From: Vicinamibacterales bacterium
GTDB taxonomy: Bacteria > Acidobacteriota > Vicinamibacteria > Vicinamibacterales > 2-12-FULL-66-21
Direction of reading: 5' to 3'
DNA length: 64,000 nucleotides
NCBI GenBank assembly: GCA_035699745.1
Contig: DASSPH010000005.1
Coordinates: 58,483-122,482 of the forward strand
Within the stretch, counting starts at the first letter, position 1, and every line of letters begins with the position of its first letter. Under the pieces are notes generated by a model. The model did not search any database. It saw nothing but the letters and a program-made list of their open reading frames with translations, and was not told the origin of the DNA. The position numbers were made by a program, and so were the translations under genes. Shown piece after piece: positions 41,301 to 49,456 of this stretch.

Positions 41301-44300
41301 GCCCGCCGGCGCGAACGTTCAGGTCGACATCCTCGAGTCGAACGGCACGCTGGCGACGGTGTTCACCGACGCGCAGAGCCGCTACGCGTTCCCGCTCGTC
41401 ACACTCGGCGACTACACCGTCCGGGCGGCGGCCACGGACGGCAACCGCGGCAGCGCGGCGCTGACCCTGGTCGAGAGCGGCCAGGATGTGACGCTGCCGA
41501 TCGTCTATCTCGGCCACGGCACGCTGACCGTGACGGTGAAGAACGGCGCCGGCGCGGCGGTGCCGAACGCGGCGCTGACGCTGCGGACGTGGGACGTGTT
41601 CGGCGCGAACCCGCCGGTCGTCGTCAATGCCGGCGCCGCCGGCACGTTCACGTTCGATCACGTCCCGGTCGGCAGCTTCTCGCTCGAAGCGCGCGATCAG
41701 GGCACCGGTCAGGCCGGCAGCATCGCCGGCAGCATCGTGTCGCACCAGCAGGCGCTCAGCCGCGACGTCGTGATCGCCAGCTTCGGCGCGATCCACGGCA
41801 CCGTCTTCCGCGCCGGCGGATCCACGACCGTTGCCGGCGCGCAGGTGTCGGCGGCCGGTCGTCTCACCACGACCAACGAGACCGGACAGTACCGGTTCGA
41901 CATCCTGCCGCTCGGCAACTACACGATCCGCGTCAGCGAGCCGGGCACACGCGCGGTCGGCTCCGCCGGCGCGACCATCGCACTCAACGGTCAGGACGTC
42001 GCCGCGAACGTCACGCTGATGCCGCAGGGCCGGCTGCTCGTGACGGTGCGCGACGCGAATGGCGCGGTGGTGCCCAACGCGTTCATCGAGGCGCAGCTGT
42101 CCGGCGGCGGGTTCGCCGACACCATTCTGGCCACGGCCGACGGCAACGGGACGGCGCTGATCGAGCACGTGCTCGCCGGTGTCGCGACCGTGAGGGCGAC
42201 CTCCGGCGCGCTGGGCGGCATCACCTCAGTGACGGTGGCACCGGGCGCGCTCGTCGAGGTGACCGTCTCCCTCGAACCGACGGGACAGATCACCGGGACG
42301 GTCTACGAACCGGATGGACAGACGCCGGTGACCGGCGGCTCCGTGCGGCTCGAGCTCTATCGCTCGGTGCCGATCGGTCCGGACGGCGTCTACAAGGCCG
42401 ATCTGCTGCCGAAGGGAGCCTACACGCTCCAGGTCCATGACAGCAGCTCGCGTCTGCGCGCCATCTCCAGGACGCCGCTGGAGATCCAGAGCAACGGCCA
42501 GGTGCTGACGCGCGACTTCACGCTCGTCGGAATCGCCCGCGTCAAGGGCAAGGTCGTGTTCAGCGACGGCCGGCCGGCGCAGTCGTTCGCCGTCACGCTC
42601 CGCAGTCTGAATCCAGACTTCGGCACGGTGACGGGCACGACGACCGATGCGGCCGGCAACTACGTGTTCGAGAACGTCGCAGCCGGCGCGTTCACGGTGT
42701 CGTCGGGCGACTACGATCAGCAACTGCTCGGCGAAGCCTCCGGCGCCATCGTGCAGCACGCGCAGGACGCCACCGCCGACATCGTCCTGACCAACAACGC
42801 GGTGACGCTGCCGCAGACGCTGTTCGACGGCAACGCGCATCCGTTCGTCGTCCGGCGCGACGGTCAGCTCGGCACCAACAGCGCGTTCGGCGCGGCAGGG
42901 TCGGCCGACGGGTCGGCCGGCGGCGCCAGCGTGCTGGAGATCGTCGCGAACGGCGCGGCGCAGGCGTTCCAGGGAGACCCGATCAGCACCGTGGAGGACG
43001 CGCAGCGGGAGTTCGTCACTCGTGACGCGAACCTGCACGGCCTCGTCGTGACGCGGAAGATCGCCGTTCCGCGCGACGGCTACTTCTCGCGCGAGCTGGA
43101 GCTGCTCACCAATCCGGGCACCGCGCCCATCACGGTTGACGTGCGGATCTCGAGCCGCCTGCGGCCGGCCGGCGGCACGCTGCCGATCGTGTTCGCGACC
43201 TCGAGCGGCGACTCGACGTTCGCAGCCGGCGCGGACGCCGACGCGTGGGTCGCCTTCCGCGACGGCCGCAACGTGTCCGGCCAGGTGGTCGTTCCGGGCC
43301 GCGCGTTCGTCGTCGGAAAGGGAGGCGCCATCCCGCTCGGCGCTGCCGGCGTGGTCGACGGCAATCCCGCCGACGCGGTCTACGGCTGGACGAGTGTCAC
43401 GGTGGAACCGGGACAGACGATCGCGCTGCTGCACTTCGTCGTGCAGCAGACGTCGAGTGAGGCGGCTCAGGCGGCGGCCGAGCGGCTCGCCCAGCTGCCG
43501 CCCGAGGCGCTCCAGGGCTTGAGCCTCGAAGAGATCGGCCAGATCGCGAACTTCACCATGCCGGCCGGCGGTCACAGCACGATCGCGCCGCTGCCGCCGA
43601 TGTCGGGAACGATCGACGGCCGCGTGTTCGACGGCGACACGCCGCCGACGGCGACCCCTGGGGCCCGCGTCTTCCTCGAATCCTCGAGCGTCCTGTATCG
43701 CCGGACGTTCAGTGTGCTCGCCGACGCCGCCGGGCAGTTCTCGTTCACGACCGTGACGTCAGACGCCGGCAAGCGGCTGATCCCGCAGGTGCCATACACG
43801 CTGCGCGCGCAGTACCCGCGCACGAACGCCATGTCGCCGGCTGTCGCCGGGGAGTTCCCGGAGGGCAGCGCGATCAGCGTCACCGACGTGGTATTCGGCA
43901 ACACCGGCATCATCACCGGCGTCGTCCGCCGCGCCAACGGCGACGCCGTGCAGAGCGGCACCGTCCGCATCTCCGGCGGATCGTTCGATCCGTTCCTCGT
44001 CGACATCGGCGGCGGCGCGCGGTACCGGATCGCCGGCGTGCCGGCGGGCAGCTATACGCTGACCGTCTCGGTGCCGGTGGCGCAGGGCGGCACGAACCTG
44101 ACCGTCACGGCGCAGGTCACCGCGGCCGCGGGCGCGACAACGCCATTCGACATCACGCTGCCGCAGACGTTCTCGATCGGCGGGACGGTGCTGCGCGCGT
44201 CCAACGTCGGCGCGCCAGGGGTGACGGTCTCGCTGACCATTCCCGACAGCACGGTCTTCACCCGCAGCGTCGTGACCAGCACCGGCGGTGCGTTCGCCTT

Positions 44301-47300
44301 CCTCGACGTGCCGCCGGGCAGCTACGTCGTCACCGCGGCCGAACCGCAGACGCAGATCAAGTCGTCGGCGGCCGTGGCCGTGAGCGACGCTCCCGTGACC
44401 CAGAACCTGACGCTCATCGCGGTCGGCTCGGTGACCGGCAAGGTCACGCTGACCACCGGAGTGCCGGCAGTCAACCGCCAGGTGGTCCTGCGTTACACCC
44501 TCGCCTCGGGCGTGAAGGGGCAGCTCGGGACCCAGACGAACGGCAGCGGCGACTATGCGTTCACCGGCGTGCCGGCGTCGACGTTCACGCTCGAAGTGAA
44601 CGACACCGTCAACAACCTCTACGGCACCGCCGAAGGGCGGCTCCAGACCGACGGCGAGAACGTGAAGATCAACTTCTCGCTCATCGTCAACACGATCAAT
44701 CTGCCGGCGACGCTCTACGACGCCAACGGCTTCCAGTTCACGTTGAACCGCGAGGCCGGCGTCACCAACACGAGCGTGTTCTCGAGCGAAGCCTCGGTGC
44801 TGCAGATCAACACCGGCTCCGCAATCGTGCGGATGACCGCGCCGAATGTCGGCGTGCGCGAGCTGGGCAGCCGTCAGATCCGGTTCACCGGAACCGCCGG
44901 GCAGTTCGCCGTCACCCGGAAGGTTTACGTGCCGTCGCGCGGCTACTTCGCGCGCTACATCGAGACGTTCCACAACCCGACGTCGCAGCCGTTGACATTG
45001 GAGTTCTACGTCGCCGACGCGCTGCGCTCGACATGGGGCACGCCGTTCGTTCACACCACCTCGAGCGGCGACAACATCGTCTCCGCGGACGGCGACGAGG
45101 CGACGCGCGACCGCTGGGCGATCTTCGACGACTCTCCCGACGCCGATCCGTTTGGCAACACCGGCCAGATCCCCGCCGTCGCCTCGGTATGGGCGGGCGG
45201 TGCCGGTGTGGCGGCCGCGCCCGGCCAGCTCTCGTTCGTCACGCCGCAGTTCGGTCTCGCCGGCTTCACCAGGCGCTGGAGCGGCATCACGCTGCAGCCG
45301 GGCGAGAAGTTCTCGGTGATGCACTTCGTGGTGATGCAGACCAGCCGCGCCGCGGCCCTGGCATCGGTGGAGCGGTTGGCTCAGTTGCCGGACGAAGCGA
45401 TCGAAGGGTTGACGGACGAGGACCGTGCGACGATCCGCAACTTCGTCGTGCCGCAGGCGGGCGGCAGCACGCTGCCTCCGCTGCCGGCGCTCGACGGCAA
45501 GGTGCAGGGTCATGTTTACGGACCGGTCGGCACCACACCGGTAGGCAACGCCTCGGTCCGGCTGACCAGCACCCACCCGATCTTCGCGCGGACCTTCCAG
45601 GCGACGACGGGCGGCGACGGCGCGTTCTCGTTCACAGGCTCGTTCGCCAATCCGAACGCGCCGATCGCGGTGGCGATCGCGGATTACACCCTGCGCGTCA
45701 GCACCGTGACCAACGTGACCGCGACCGCCGCGGGGACCTTCCCGGAGAACGACATGGTGTCGACGACGGACATCCGGCTGACCCAGAGCGGGTCGCTGAC
45801 CGGCATCCTGCGCCGCAGCACCGGCACGGCCGTGGCCGGCGTGGCCGTCACCGACAACTTCGGCCGCTCGGTCACGACCGGCGCGGACGGACGCTTCACG
45901 TTCGACACCTACCGTCCGGGTTCGGTCACGCTCACCAGCATGCTGCTCCCGCCCGACGGGCAGTTCGGCAGCGAGCTGCTGGCTGGACGCAGCTACACCA
46001 TCCTCGCCGGCCAGACCATCGAGTCGGATCTCACCTTCCCGGCCAGCGGAACGCTGCTGGGGACGATTACACGCAGCGGCGGCGCGCCGGCCAGCGGCGT
46101 CATGGTGTCGGGCTACGGTCCGAATCCCTTCACGCGCTGGACCACGACGGACGACCAGGGACGGTACCGGCTGGACGACCTCCTTGCCGGCGCCTACCAG
46201 GTACAAGCGATCGAGCCGCGCACGCAGCGGCCGAGCACCGCGAGCGTCACGATCGCCAACGGCGCCACGACGACCCAGGACTTCACGCTCGTCGCGGTCG
46301 GCAGTGCGACGATCGCAGTCAAACTGGCGAACGGGCAGCCGGCGGTGACGTCCTTCGTCTGGATCGATCCCTCGAACACCCAGAACTGGCAATGGGTCGG
46401 GTCCACGGACAGCAACGGCGTCACGACGATTGCCGATATCGCCGCCGGGACGTTCGGCATCCGCGTCTCTCACCCGCTGAACTCCGACCTCTATGCCTAC
46501 GCCACGGCGACGCTGACCGACGAAGGGCAGAATGTCCTCGTCGCGATCACGCTGCCGCCGACCGGCACCGTGACGGGTGTGGCACGCACGCCGAAGGGGC
46601 AGGCGATGCCATTCGCGCAGGTGTACCTGTTCACCGCGCAGCCCGACCAGGCGATCGAATCGCTCAACGCCGACGGCCAGGGGAACTTCGCGTTCACCGG
46701 CGTGCCGCTCGGCCAGGCGATGCACCTGACGCTCTACCATCCGCTCAGCTCCGAGCTGCGGCGCGACGGCCAGATCTTCACGCTCGCCGCGGACGGCGAG
46801 ACGCACCATGAAGAGATCGTCCGCGCCGCGACGGCGCGCGTCGTCGTCACCGCGACGCGGCCGGACGGGACCAAGTGGAACGGGCTCAGCGTCTACGCGA
46901 AGGATTCGGTGAAGCCGTTCTATCGCCTCGTCGGCTCGACCGACGCCAACGGCGTGCTGACATTGTTCGGCGTTCCCGAAGGGGCGTTCTCGTTCCGGTT
47001 CTTCGATCCGGGCGCCGGCATCCTGCTCCACGAAGCGCAGGGCGCCGTCACTCCCGCCGACGACGACGGCATCGTCAACCTGGCGGTCCAGTTCGCCGCG
47101 GCGCGAGGGGTCGTGACCGGCACGGTCTACGCGGCAGACCAGGCAACGCCGGTCCCCGACGCGCCGGTCGACATCTTCAACGTCGACGACGGCAAGTTCG
47201 TGGCGCACATGACGACGGACGCGAACGGCGGCTACACCTTCTCGAACGTGATCTTCGGCCAGGGCGGCTTCCGCGTCCGGGCGGCATCGCGGTGGAACGC

Positions 47301-49443
47301 GGCGCTCGCCGGCACCTCCGTCGGCACGATCGGCGCCGAGGGGCAATCGGTGGTCGTCAACGTGACCATTCCCGCGGTGCTCGGAACGGTGTCGGGCAAG
47401 GTGACGACGCCGGGCGGAGAGGCGATCCCCGGTGCGGCGATCTACCTCCTCGAGCCGAACGCGACGGAGGTCTACGCCGGCGCGACCTCGGCGACTGGCG
47501 AGTACCAGATTGCCAATTACCTGGCGCCGCCCGGCGGGTTCGCCGTCGTGGCGCGCATCGGCGGCGTCAGGACGCAGGGCGACGCCGCATTTGCCGCGCA
47601 AGGCGGCACCGCGAAAGTCGATCTGGTGCTGAGCGTGCGCAAGGTGGCGATCCCGGTCCGCGTGCTCGGCGGCGACGCGGCCACGCCGGTGCAGAGTGCG
47701 TCGGTGGCGGTCTACACCACCGCCGATGCGTATCTCGCCGGCGGAACGACCAACGCGAGCGGCCTGGTGACGGCGGGGCCTGCCTGGATTCCGCTGGCCG
47801 GCGTCAAGATCGTCGCCGACTACCGCGGCGAGACGCAGATGTCGATCGTCGTGCCCAGCTTCGACCCGGCGATTCCCATCGACGTCGTCCTGCCGATGAG
47901 CGTGGTGAAGGGACGCGTGCTGTTTGCCGACCTGAGCGCCACCAACCGGCCGAACGTGTTCATCGAAGGGGCGGACGGCGTCGCGCGCCAGGCGCTCAAC
48001 ACGACGACCAGCGGCGACTACGTCGTGTTCGGCACGAGCGTCGGTCCGTTCAAGCTGACCGGACAGGACCGGCTCTCGAATATCCGCACCACCGTGGAGG
48101 GCGAGATCGCAGCGATTGCGACGGCAGTCACGCGCGAGGTAGTGCTGCCGCCGACCGGCACGGTGGAGGGCACGCTGTTCGACGACAAGGGCGCGCCGAT
48201 GCCGCAGCAGCTGGTCGAGCTGTCGTCCGACGCCCTCGCCTTCACGCGCTGGGCGCAGACGGCGGCGGACGGCAGGTTCCAGTTCGCGAACGTTCCCGCG
48301 GGCGTCGTCGCGGTCTACGCCGCACCGTATACCGACACCGGCCGCCTGTTCATGAACACGGCGGGGACGGTGGCAGCGGGCGCGACGCTGACGCTGAATC
48401 TGCACCCGGTGCCGACCGCGACGGTCACCGGCACCCTCGTGGATGCGGGCGGACTCCCGTACTCGTCCGCCTCGGTGCAGATCGAGGCGTTCGGCGGAGC
48501 GAGCCCGAGCGCGTACTTCGAGGACTGGGCCGACCTGAACGAGGACGGCACGTTCACGTTCACCGGCGTGCCGATGGGGCCGATCAAGCTGACCGCCTCC
48601 ACGTGGGACGGCGATCACGGCGCGGTGCGGTACCTGCAGCTGACGCCGGAGACGGCGCCGGTGACGCTCACGCTCGGGACCGGCGTGCCGCTCAACCATG
48701 CGATGGCAGGCGACAACGGGTTCGTGTTCAGCGTCACGTCGACGGGCTCGCTGCGGCAGGGTGCGCCGGCGGCCGTGCCGGCATCGGACTGGCCGTTCGA
48801 CTACACGTATGAAGCGTCCACCAACGACGACTACTTCTGCTGCGCCGACATCGCCGGCGTGAGTGCCGACGGACGGAACCTGACGTTCGGCCCGCTGGCG
48901 CAGGACGCGCTGCTCCAGACGCGCAAGGTGTTCGTGCCGCAGAGCGGCGCCTTCGTCAGGTTCCTCGAGATTCTCGAGAACCCGCTGGCGGTGCCGGTCA
49001 AGGCCACCGTGCAGATGTGGTCTCCGCTGCGGCCGAACGCGTCACGCACGAAGGTCGCGGTCGCGCCGGGCGACACCGGCAACACCTATCTCGTGCTCGA
49101 CGACACCTTCGCCGGGCGAACGCCGACGGCGCCGGCGGTCGCGCACGTGACCGGCGGGACCGGCGCGGTCGCGGCGAAGACGGTCTTCACCTGGGCGCCG
49201 AAGTCGGGCGAGAGCAACTACGCGGAGTATCAGTGGACCGTGATGGTGCCGCCCAACGGCAAAGTGGCGATCATGCACTTCGGCGTGGCGCGGCAGCCCA
49301 ACGACACCCCCGGCGCGCAGTCGCAGGCGTTCTCACTCGTCAACCTGACCGATCCGGAGGCGCTGGCCGGGATGACGGACACCGAGAAGGCGGCAGTGAA
49401 GAACTTCATCATCCCGGTGCCGCCCGGCGGCGGCGGGCAGTAG
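32395..49443 (+). CDS. Giant secreted protein with about 36 carboxypeptidase-regulatory-like repeats
   Basis: Protein of about 5,682 residues; signal peptide ending near GAALHAQGS. Approximate order: 32-950, beta-rich N-terminal part with a CARDB-like region (about 415-520) and an SbsA-like domain (about 855-945); 956-2160, thirteen carboxypeptidase-regulatory-like (Cna-B-like) repeats; 2160-2365, two SbsA-like Ig domains; 2367-2780, four Ig-like domains; 2870-3465, seven more regulatory-like repeats; 3468-3727, module A; four repeats; 4099-4359, module B; twelve repeats; 5433-5682, module C, which ends the protein. Start is the GTG at 32395: GGGAGG lies six bases before it and it overlaps the previous stop (GTGA), so both giants should be made together. 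No membrane anchor or sorting signal is visible. Confidence 0.92.
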   Translation: MTRLTCRSLRILAASLPIVVMLASGAALHAQGSAPQRVLGREDITLYGIGLKVEPGYQTIPRNIATIVSTFLQAPTLPAGLPPFAPDAEVVATLRGPSLQAPLELRVKPNTPFNIPPLTVAGAHLLENIRLISGGEVLLRATPGHVTIDVIEKLLVTQVTAKALTAAEVRAAGIVFDPSNFQAYNFSAAFAIADQPIQLNFPVVLPRLDPVTDSGSSTTTIPTIAGASLPTLATIIPDTLKLQRQIPNLSVVGFTLKVPTLSGQNFVVPPIPGVVVIPGDIGFLNQYFSVLLMVGNVAPSGSNLVVTNLKAEIVLPPDSNGAANSPYAPLAMAKTAYGESPRIQAIAQPGADGKVGTADDIPSLGPGESGNAEYLVEGRREGSHVVEMHITGTLNGLPVGPVSITGRAAGAVLVRNPNFTLTFTHPDVVTAGEPYTLDVTVSNTSAAPANLVSVNLYPRNISGATVVGDASRTVETIAPGDSATLTFNLIAKRSGKVTAATLDSGDNVAGRFSLKAAVGELGVPLSPDSLVLPKEANGLRLPGDNPDDLKQAALGLLGKAHAVATAPAAALPSDVRRFSKKIVIDRAIQVAEAGLRVSIGEPLPTSASQLLMDFMGSDVSRLASLYPKPSDQAFERDNFEGFDELRRRSIRGDQFAAAVGRAVAPSLASKGTQQFHYDLAQAWTYRPGHVSILVSGNGQPLPARFSVTDAQNRRLGAAAADGKILKEIPFSDVVDFTNASGATIARLLIVAAPEPGTFQIAAAAGAGAPGSAGYTVSVVSPAAGGSLRQVTTPMLAFPQRPATIGTTGDPFIFTFADTGGEIVSTTTATPVADPGPTVLAVIQQAQADVLRCDLEDPGIPAGRVVAVLFSEEVTAASVQDRLASADITNYAVDGNRVVGVALQPGRRIAFLALRDPFGPFVTRTITISNVKDLRGNEMLPWSGAMQATVGIDAGLVSGRVLNADGTPVPFANVRLFALLACDVEPRWVGISSKSADASGRYQFDYVTRLPERILAVNLETGELRNVRFNVQRDGQQLNVDIVFLGRGTFTGTTFDERGRPLAGTAVRVSSLTDGSQYGATTDAAGRFTIPGVPVGNFFVETVNVAAHAEFSFSEYMPGASMTVTRDITLLDVARRDVTVKFGALSGHVLRANGLTPVAGVPVIVYYQHLSQPGVACPGTPAPPECAIAMMTSDGQGGFAFPKLTAGELRIHTFDQGAFAEGQARVVLAADGVLEANVLLASGLGTVQGIVLDAAQNPVAGARVGGGLSLTTTGPDGTFTLTDVPVGRALIVAVSDALGSRGETFVDIVRAGQVVNATIALAPVGSVAGVVVQADGVTPVANVDVYVFKRDSGGIAVVGTAKTTASGGFSIPSIPAGTYSVSAFSAGFADGNIVPATIKFQGQTLRTAIRFRGAGGRITGKVLDDDGVTPLKARVAVSGDQVVIAGGKVGVEFQRVNYFRVVDTDFTTGAFTFTNLLVGPVTVSAIGQFSPDPVAADTIIPAPNAAVTLDLKLQATSQIKGVVLLPNGVQPAGANVVVKYKSNAFKVICSAGGGEETCESIPQGIQEETVVTDAQGRFWLPVVNAGTFTLTVEDPASGRVGTIQGNVKPGEIANLSVRLFGVGEVTVKVLGSNGTSPIPGAHVEIEQLGYPQKRLTFTADNTGTVLLAGGDALAEGGFVIKATNPANGFSGRARGRVAADGEQVLVKVFLFDAAGTVAGKVFAPNGYTPVANAEVIVSGAQGPLAYSVTGADGQYSVGTVPVGPVMVEIFEARTGRRGSASGRVDADGQQVTINVVEAAIGMVKGQVLHQATLDPLKGWTVSLTQQSASGLSLPQLQTTTGVDGAYSFPGASRGTFTVAAANRDVAAAGTARGAIEREGQVVDVPVLVDIVRPLTGGITGTVVSAAGVPAANAALEFCLPNRCGEGNMLQLTAGADGTFVVNDVALGRFSVVARAQASGDSGSAVGEIAFDGDVAAVTVVMSGLAQVSGQVVRADGSPAANVQVSLSAYPTSGCAKECHQSTDGSGGFTFPNIPGRTFTVTAIDAGTGLKGVAGGSLNPGEHKTLHIVLEPTAIVTGRVLTSAGQPAHGAVAELILSPSGAGERRLYRETGPDGTFEFPAAPFGPYRLAVTDPIGPGVASRQGTIVGPLAIGDVVLDEAPPQVASLVPGAGSRGVALGSNVTITFTEPIQPGTVNADTVVLLGPDGPVLATRDVTTNDTVVVVNPLADLKDETVYTVRVSNVKDRVQKTMPAPHAASFTTVDVTRPTVAASSPAVSASGVSIYTPIRIRFSEAIDTAKFAGAPIAVSGPAGAIAGQTAFLFGNTVLVFTPNVPLAEDATYQVAVKKATDLAGLEQAAALTYAFKTTSRIPPTLADLVAANNGQVIEGGIGRVLATPSPASDVLFVDFYVNGVLSGTDRGTPFEFAFQATPELGAPGASVSVTAIPTDTSGNRGVVPRTVQFTIVADQPPAIALAVTTPTGTLAAKNGDLITVAVQASDDVGVKQLGYRAATGNPVDALTKFYTPAVTEKAETFAFHVPATAAPGAAIAVQASAIDTKGHVVQAAPVEVVVIDSVQPVVQITGATTGATLRPGQSTTVLVTADDLGGIANVTFVAGGLVVRTDSRTIAPPQNAVVTSFTVTVPATAKPGQTLTLDALATDRAGNVGTAARVILPVADTLAPTAALHTSTGSQAVAPGQTVTIVVDGEDEGLLAELRLSGAGAMTFNDAKQVTPPAGSASRTFELNVPGTIAIGAQIQLTATAIDLSGNVSAPATLTLTAVSTVTLTLPPSQIVKAGRTAAVTAQLGQPAPASGVRIDLSIDDPALAAAPPFITFAAGETSRTFELTGLAGGTTTLRALYQSAERASMTVTVSGGNVTGTVLDSRLNPVAGAQLTVSGGGVSKSATSAADGTYTAEGIPGPNVAVKALDPVTRLRGYTTGTMNAKDGSINLSVVLIPAAAVEGTVFQADGTTPAGANVQVDILESNGTLATVFTDAQSRYAFPLVTLGDYTVRAAATDGNRGSAALTLVESGQDVTLPIVYLGHGTLTVTVKNGAGAAVPNAALTLRTWDVFGANPPVVVNAGAAGTFTFDHVPVGSFSLEARDQGTGQAGSIAGSIVSHQQALSRDVVIASFGAIHGTVFRAGGSTTVAGAQVSAAGRLTTTNETGQYRFDILPLGNYTIRVSEPGTRAVGSAGATIALNGQDVAANVTLMPQGRLLVTVRDANGAVVPNAFIEAQLSGGGFADTILATADGNGTALIEHVLAGVATVRATSGALGGITSVTVAPGALVEVTVSLEPTGQITGTVYEPDGQTPVTGGSVRLELYRSVPIGPDGVYKADLLPKGAYTLQVHDSSSRLRAISRTPLEIQSNGQVLTRDFTLVGIARVKGKVVFSDGRPAQSFAVTLRSLNPDFGTVTGTTTDAAGNYVFENVAAGAFTVSSGDYDQQLLGEASGAIVQHAQDATADIVLTNNAVTLPQTLFDGNAHPFVVRRDGQLGTNSAFGAAGSADGSAGGASVLEIVANGAAQAFQGDPISTVEDAQREFVTRDANLHGLVVTRKIAVPRDGYFSRELELLTNPGTAPITVDVRISSRLRPAGGTLPIVFATSSGDSTFAAGADADAWVAFRDGRNVSGQVVVPGRAFVVGKGGAIPLGAAGVVDGNPADAVYGWTSVTVEPGQTIALLHFVVQQTSSEAAQAAAERLAQLPPEALQGLSLEEIGQIANFTMPAGGHSTIAPLPPMSGTIDGRVFDGDTPPTATPGARVFLESSSVLYRRTFSVLADAAGQFSFTTVTSDAGKRLIPQVPYTLRAQYPRTNAMSPAVAGEFPEGSAISVTDVVFGNTGIITGVVRRANGDAVQSGTVRISGGSFDPFLVDIGGGARYRIAGVPAGSYTLTVSVPVAQGGTNLTVTAQVTAAAGATTPFDITLPQTFSIGGTVLRASNVGAPGVTVSLTIPDSTVFTRSVVTSTGGAFAFLDVPPGSYVVTAAEPQTQIKSSAAVAVSDAPVTQNLTLIAVGSVTGKVTLTTGVPAVNRQVVLRYTLASGVKGQLGTQTNGSGDYAFTGVPASTFTLEVNDTVNNLYGTAEGRLQTDGENVKINFSLIVNTINLPATLYDANGFQFTLNREAGVTNTSVFSSEASVLQINTGSAIVRMTAPNVGVRELGSRQIRFTGTAGQFAVTRKVYVPSRGYFARYIETFHNPTSQPLTLEFYVADALRSTWGTPFVHTTSSGDNIVSADGDEATRDRWAIFDDSPDADPFGNTGQIPAVASVWAGGAGVAAAPGQLSFVTPQFGLAGFTRRWSGITLQPGEKFSVMHFVVMQTSRAAALASVERLAQLPDEAIEGLTDEDRATIRNFVVPQAGGSTLPPLPALDGKVQGHVYGPVGTTPVGNASVRLTSTHPIFARTFQATTGGDGAFSFTGSFANPNAPIAVAIADYTLRVSTVTNVTATAAGTFPENDMVSTTDIRLTQSGSLTGILRRSTGTAVAGVAVTDNFGRSVTTGADGRFTFDTYRPGSVTLTSMLLPPDGQFGSELLAGRSYTILAGQTIESDLTFPASGTLLGTITRSGGAPASGVMVSGYGPNPFTRWTTTDDQGRYRLDDLLAGAYQVQAIEPRTQRPSTASVTIANGATTTQDFTLVAVGSATIAVKLANGQPAVTSFVWIDPSNTQNWQWVGSTDSNGVTTIADIAAGTFGIRVSHPLNSDLYAYATATLTDEGQNVLVAITLPPTGTVTGVARTPKGQAMPFAQVYLFTAQPDQAIESLNADGQGNFAFTGVPLGQAMHLTLYHPLSSELRRDGQIFTLAADGETHHEEIVRAATARVVVTATRPDGTKWNGLSVYAKDSVKPFYRLVGSTDANGVLTLFGVPEGAFSFRFFDPGAGILLHEAQGAVTPADDDGIVNLAVQFAAARGVVTGTVYAADQATPVPDAPVDIFNVDDGKFVAHMTTDANGGYTFSNVIFGQGGFRVRAASRWNAALAGTSVGTIGAEGQSVVVNVTIPAVLGTVSGKVTTPGGEAIPGAAIYLLEPNATEVYAGATSATGEYQIANYLAPPGGFAVVARIGGVRTQGDAAFAAQGGTAKVDLVLSVRKVAIPVRVLGGDAATPVQSASVAVYTTADAYLAGGTTNASGLVTAGPAWIPLAGVKIVADYRGETQMSIVVPSFDPAIPIDVVLPMSVVKGRVLFADLSATNRPNVFIEGADGVARQALNTTTSGDYVVFGTSVGPFKLTGQDRLSNIRTTVEGEIAAIATAVTREVVLPPTGTVEGTLFDDKGAPMPQQLVELSSDALAFTRWAQTAADGRFQFANVPAGVVAVYAAPYTDTGRLFMNTAGTVAAGATLTLNLHPVPTATVTGTLVDAGGLPYSSASVQIEAFGGASPSAYFEDWADLNEDGTFTFTGVPMGPIKLTASTWDGDHGAVRYLQLTPETAPVTLTLGTGVPLNHAMAGDNGFVFSVTSTGSLRQGAPAAVPASDWPFDYTYEASTNDDYFCCADIAGVSADGRNLTFGPLAQDALLQTRKVFVPQSGAFVRFLEILENPLAVPVKATVQMWSPLRPNASRTKVAVAPGDTGNTYLVLDDTFAGRTPTAPAVAHVTGGTGAVAAKTVFTWAPKSGESNYAEYQWTVMVPPNGKVAIMHFGVARQPNDTPGAQSQAFSLVNLTDPEALAGMTDTEKAAVKNFIIPVPPGGGGQ
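42795..43578 (+). other. Module A: first copy of an unassigned 250-260 residue domain
   Basis: Residues about 3468-3728 of the second giant protein. It opens with LPQTLFDGNAHPFVVRRDGQ and continues with a VTRKIAVPRDGYFSRELELL strand pair and VTVEPGQTIALLHFVVQQTS. It closes with a short helical tail, LPPEALQGLSLEEIGQIANF, followed by MPAGG. The same order of landmarks recurs in modules B and C, so I treat it as one domain type. It does not match the carboxypeptidase-like, Ig-like, PKD or SbsA-like folds around it. Confidence 0.75.
44690..45474 (+). other. Module B: second copy of the unassigned domain
   Basis: Residues about 4099-4360 of the second giant protein. Landmarks in the same order as module A: LPATLYDANGFQFTLNREAG, then VTRKVYVPSRGYFARYIETF, HTTSSGDNIVSADGD, ITLQPGEKFSVMHFVVMQTS and the closing LPDEAIEGLTDEDRATIRNF plus a VPQAGG tail. 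The whole unit, with its closing helix, is kept, and it is again followed by carboxypeptidase-regulatory-like repeats. Confidence 0.75.
48691..49443 (+). other. Module C: third copy of the unassigned domain, forming the C-terminus
   Basis: Residues about 5433-5682 of the second giant protein. Landmarks: DNGFVFSVTSTGSLRQG, then LLQTRKVFVPQSGAFVRFLE, a VAPGDTGNTYLVLDD strand, VMVPPNGKVAIMHFGVARQP and the closing LAGMTDTEKAAVKNF plus an IIPVPPGGGG tail that ends the protein. It has a vicinal Cys-Cys (DDYFCCADIAG) absent from A and B. Its terminal position could mean a capping or export role. Confidence 0.72.
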
Positions 49444-49456
49444 ATCAGGAGCAGTC

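Noticed and set aside
37732..48699. Two long minus-strand frames (about 1,480 and 1,650 codons) opposite the second giant gene
   Set aside because: Same reason: Arg/Gly-rich shadow frames with no domain, opposite a well-supported gene.
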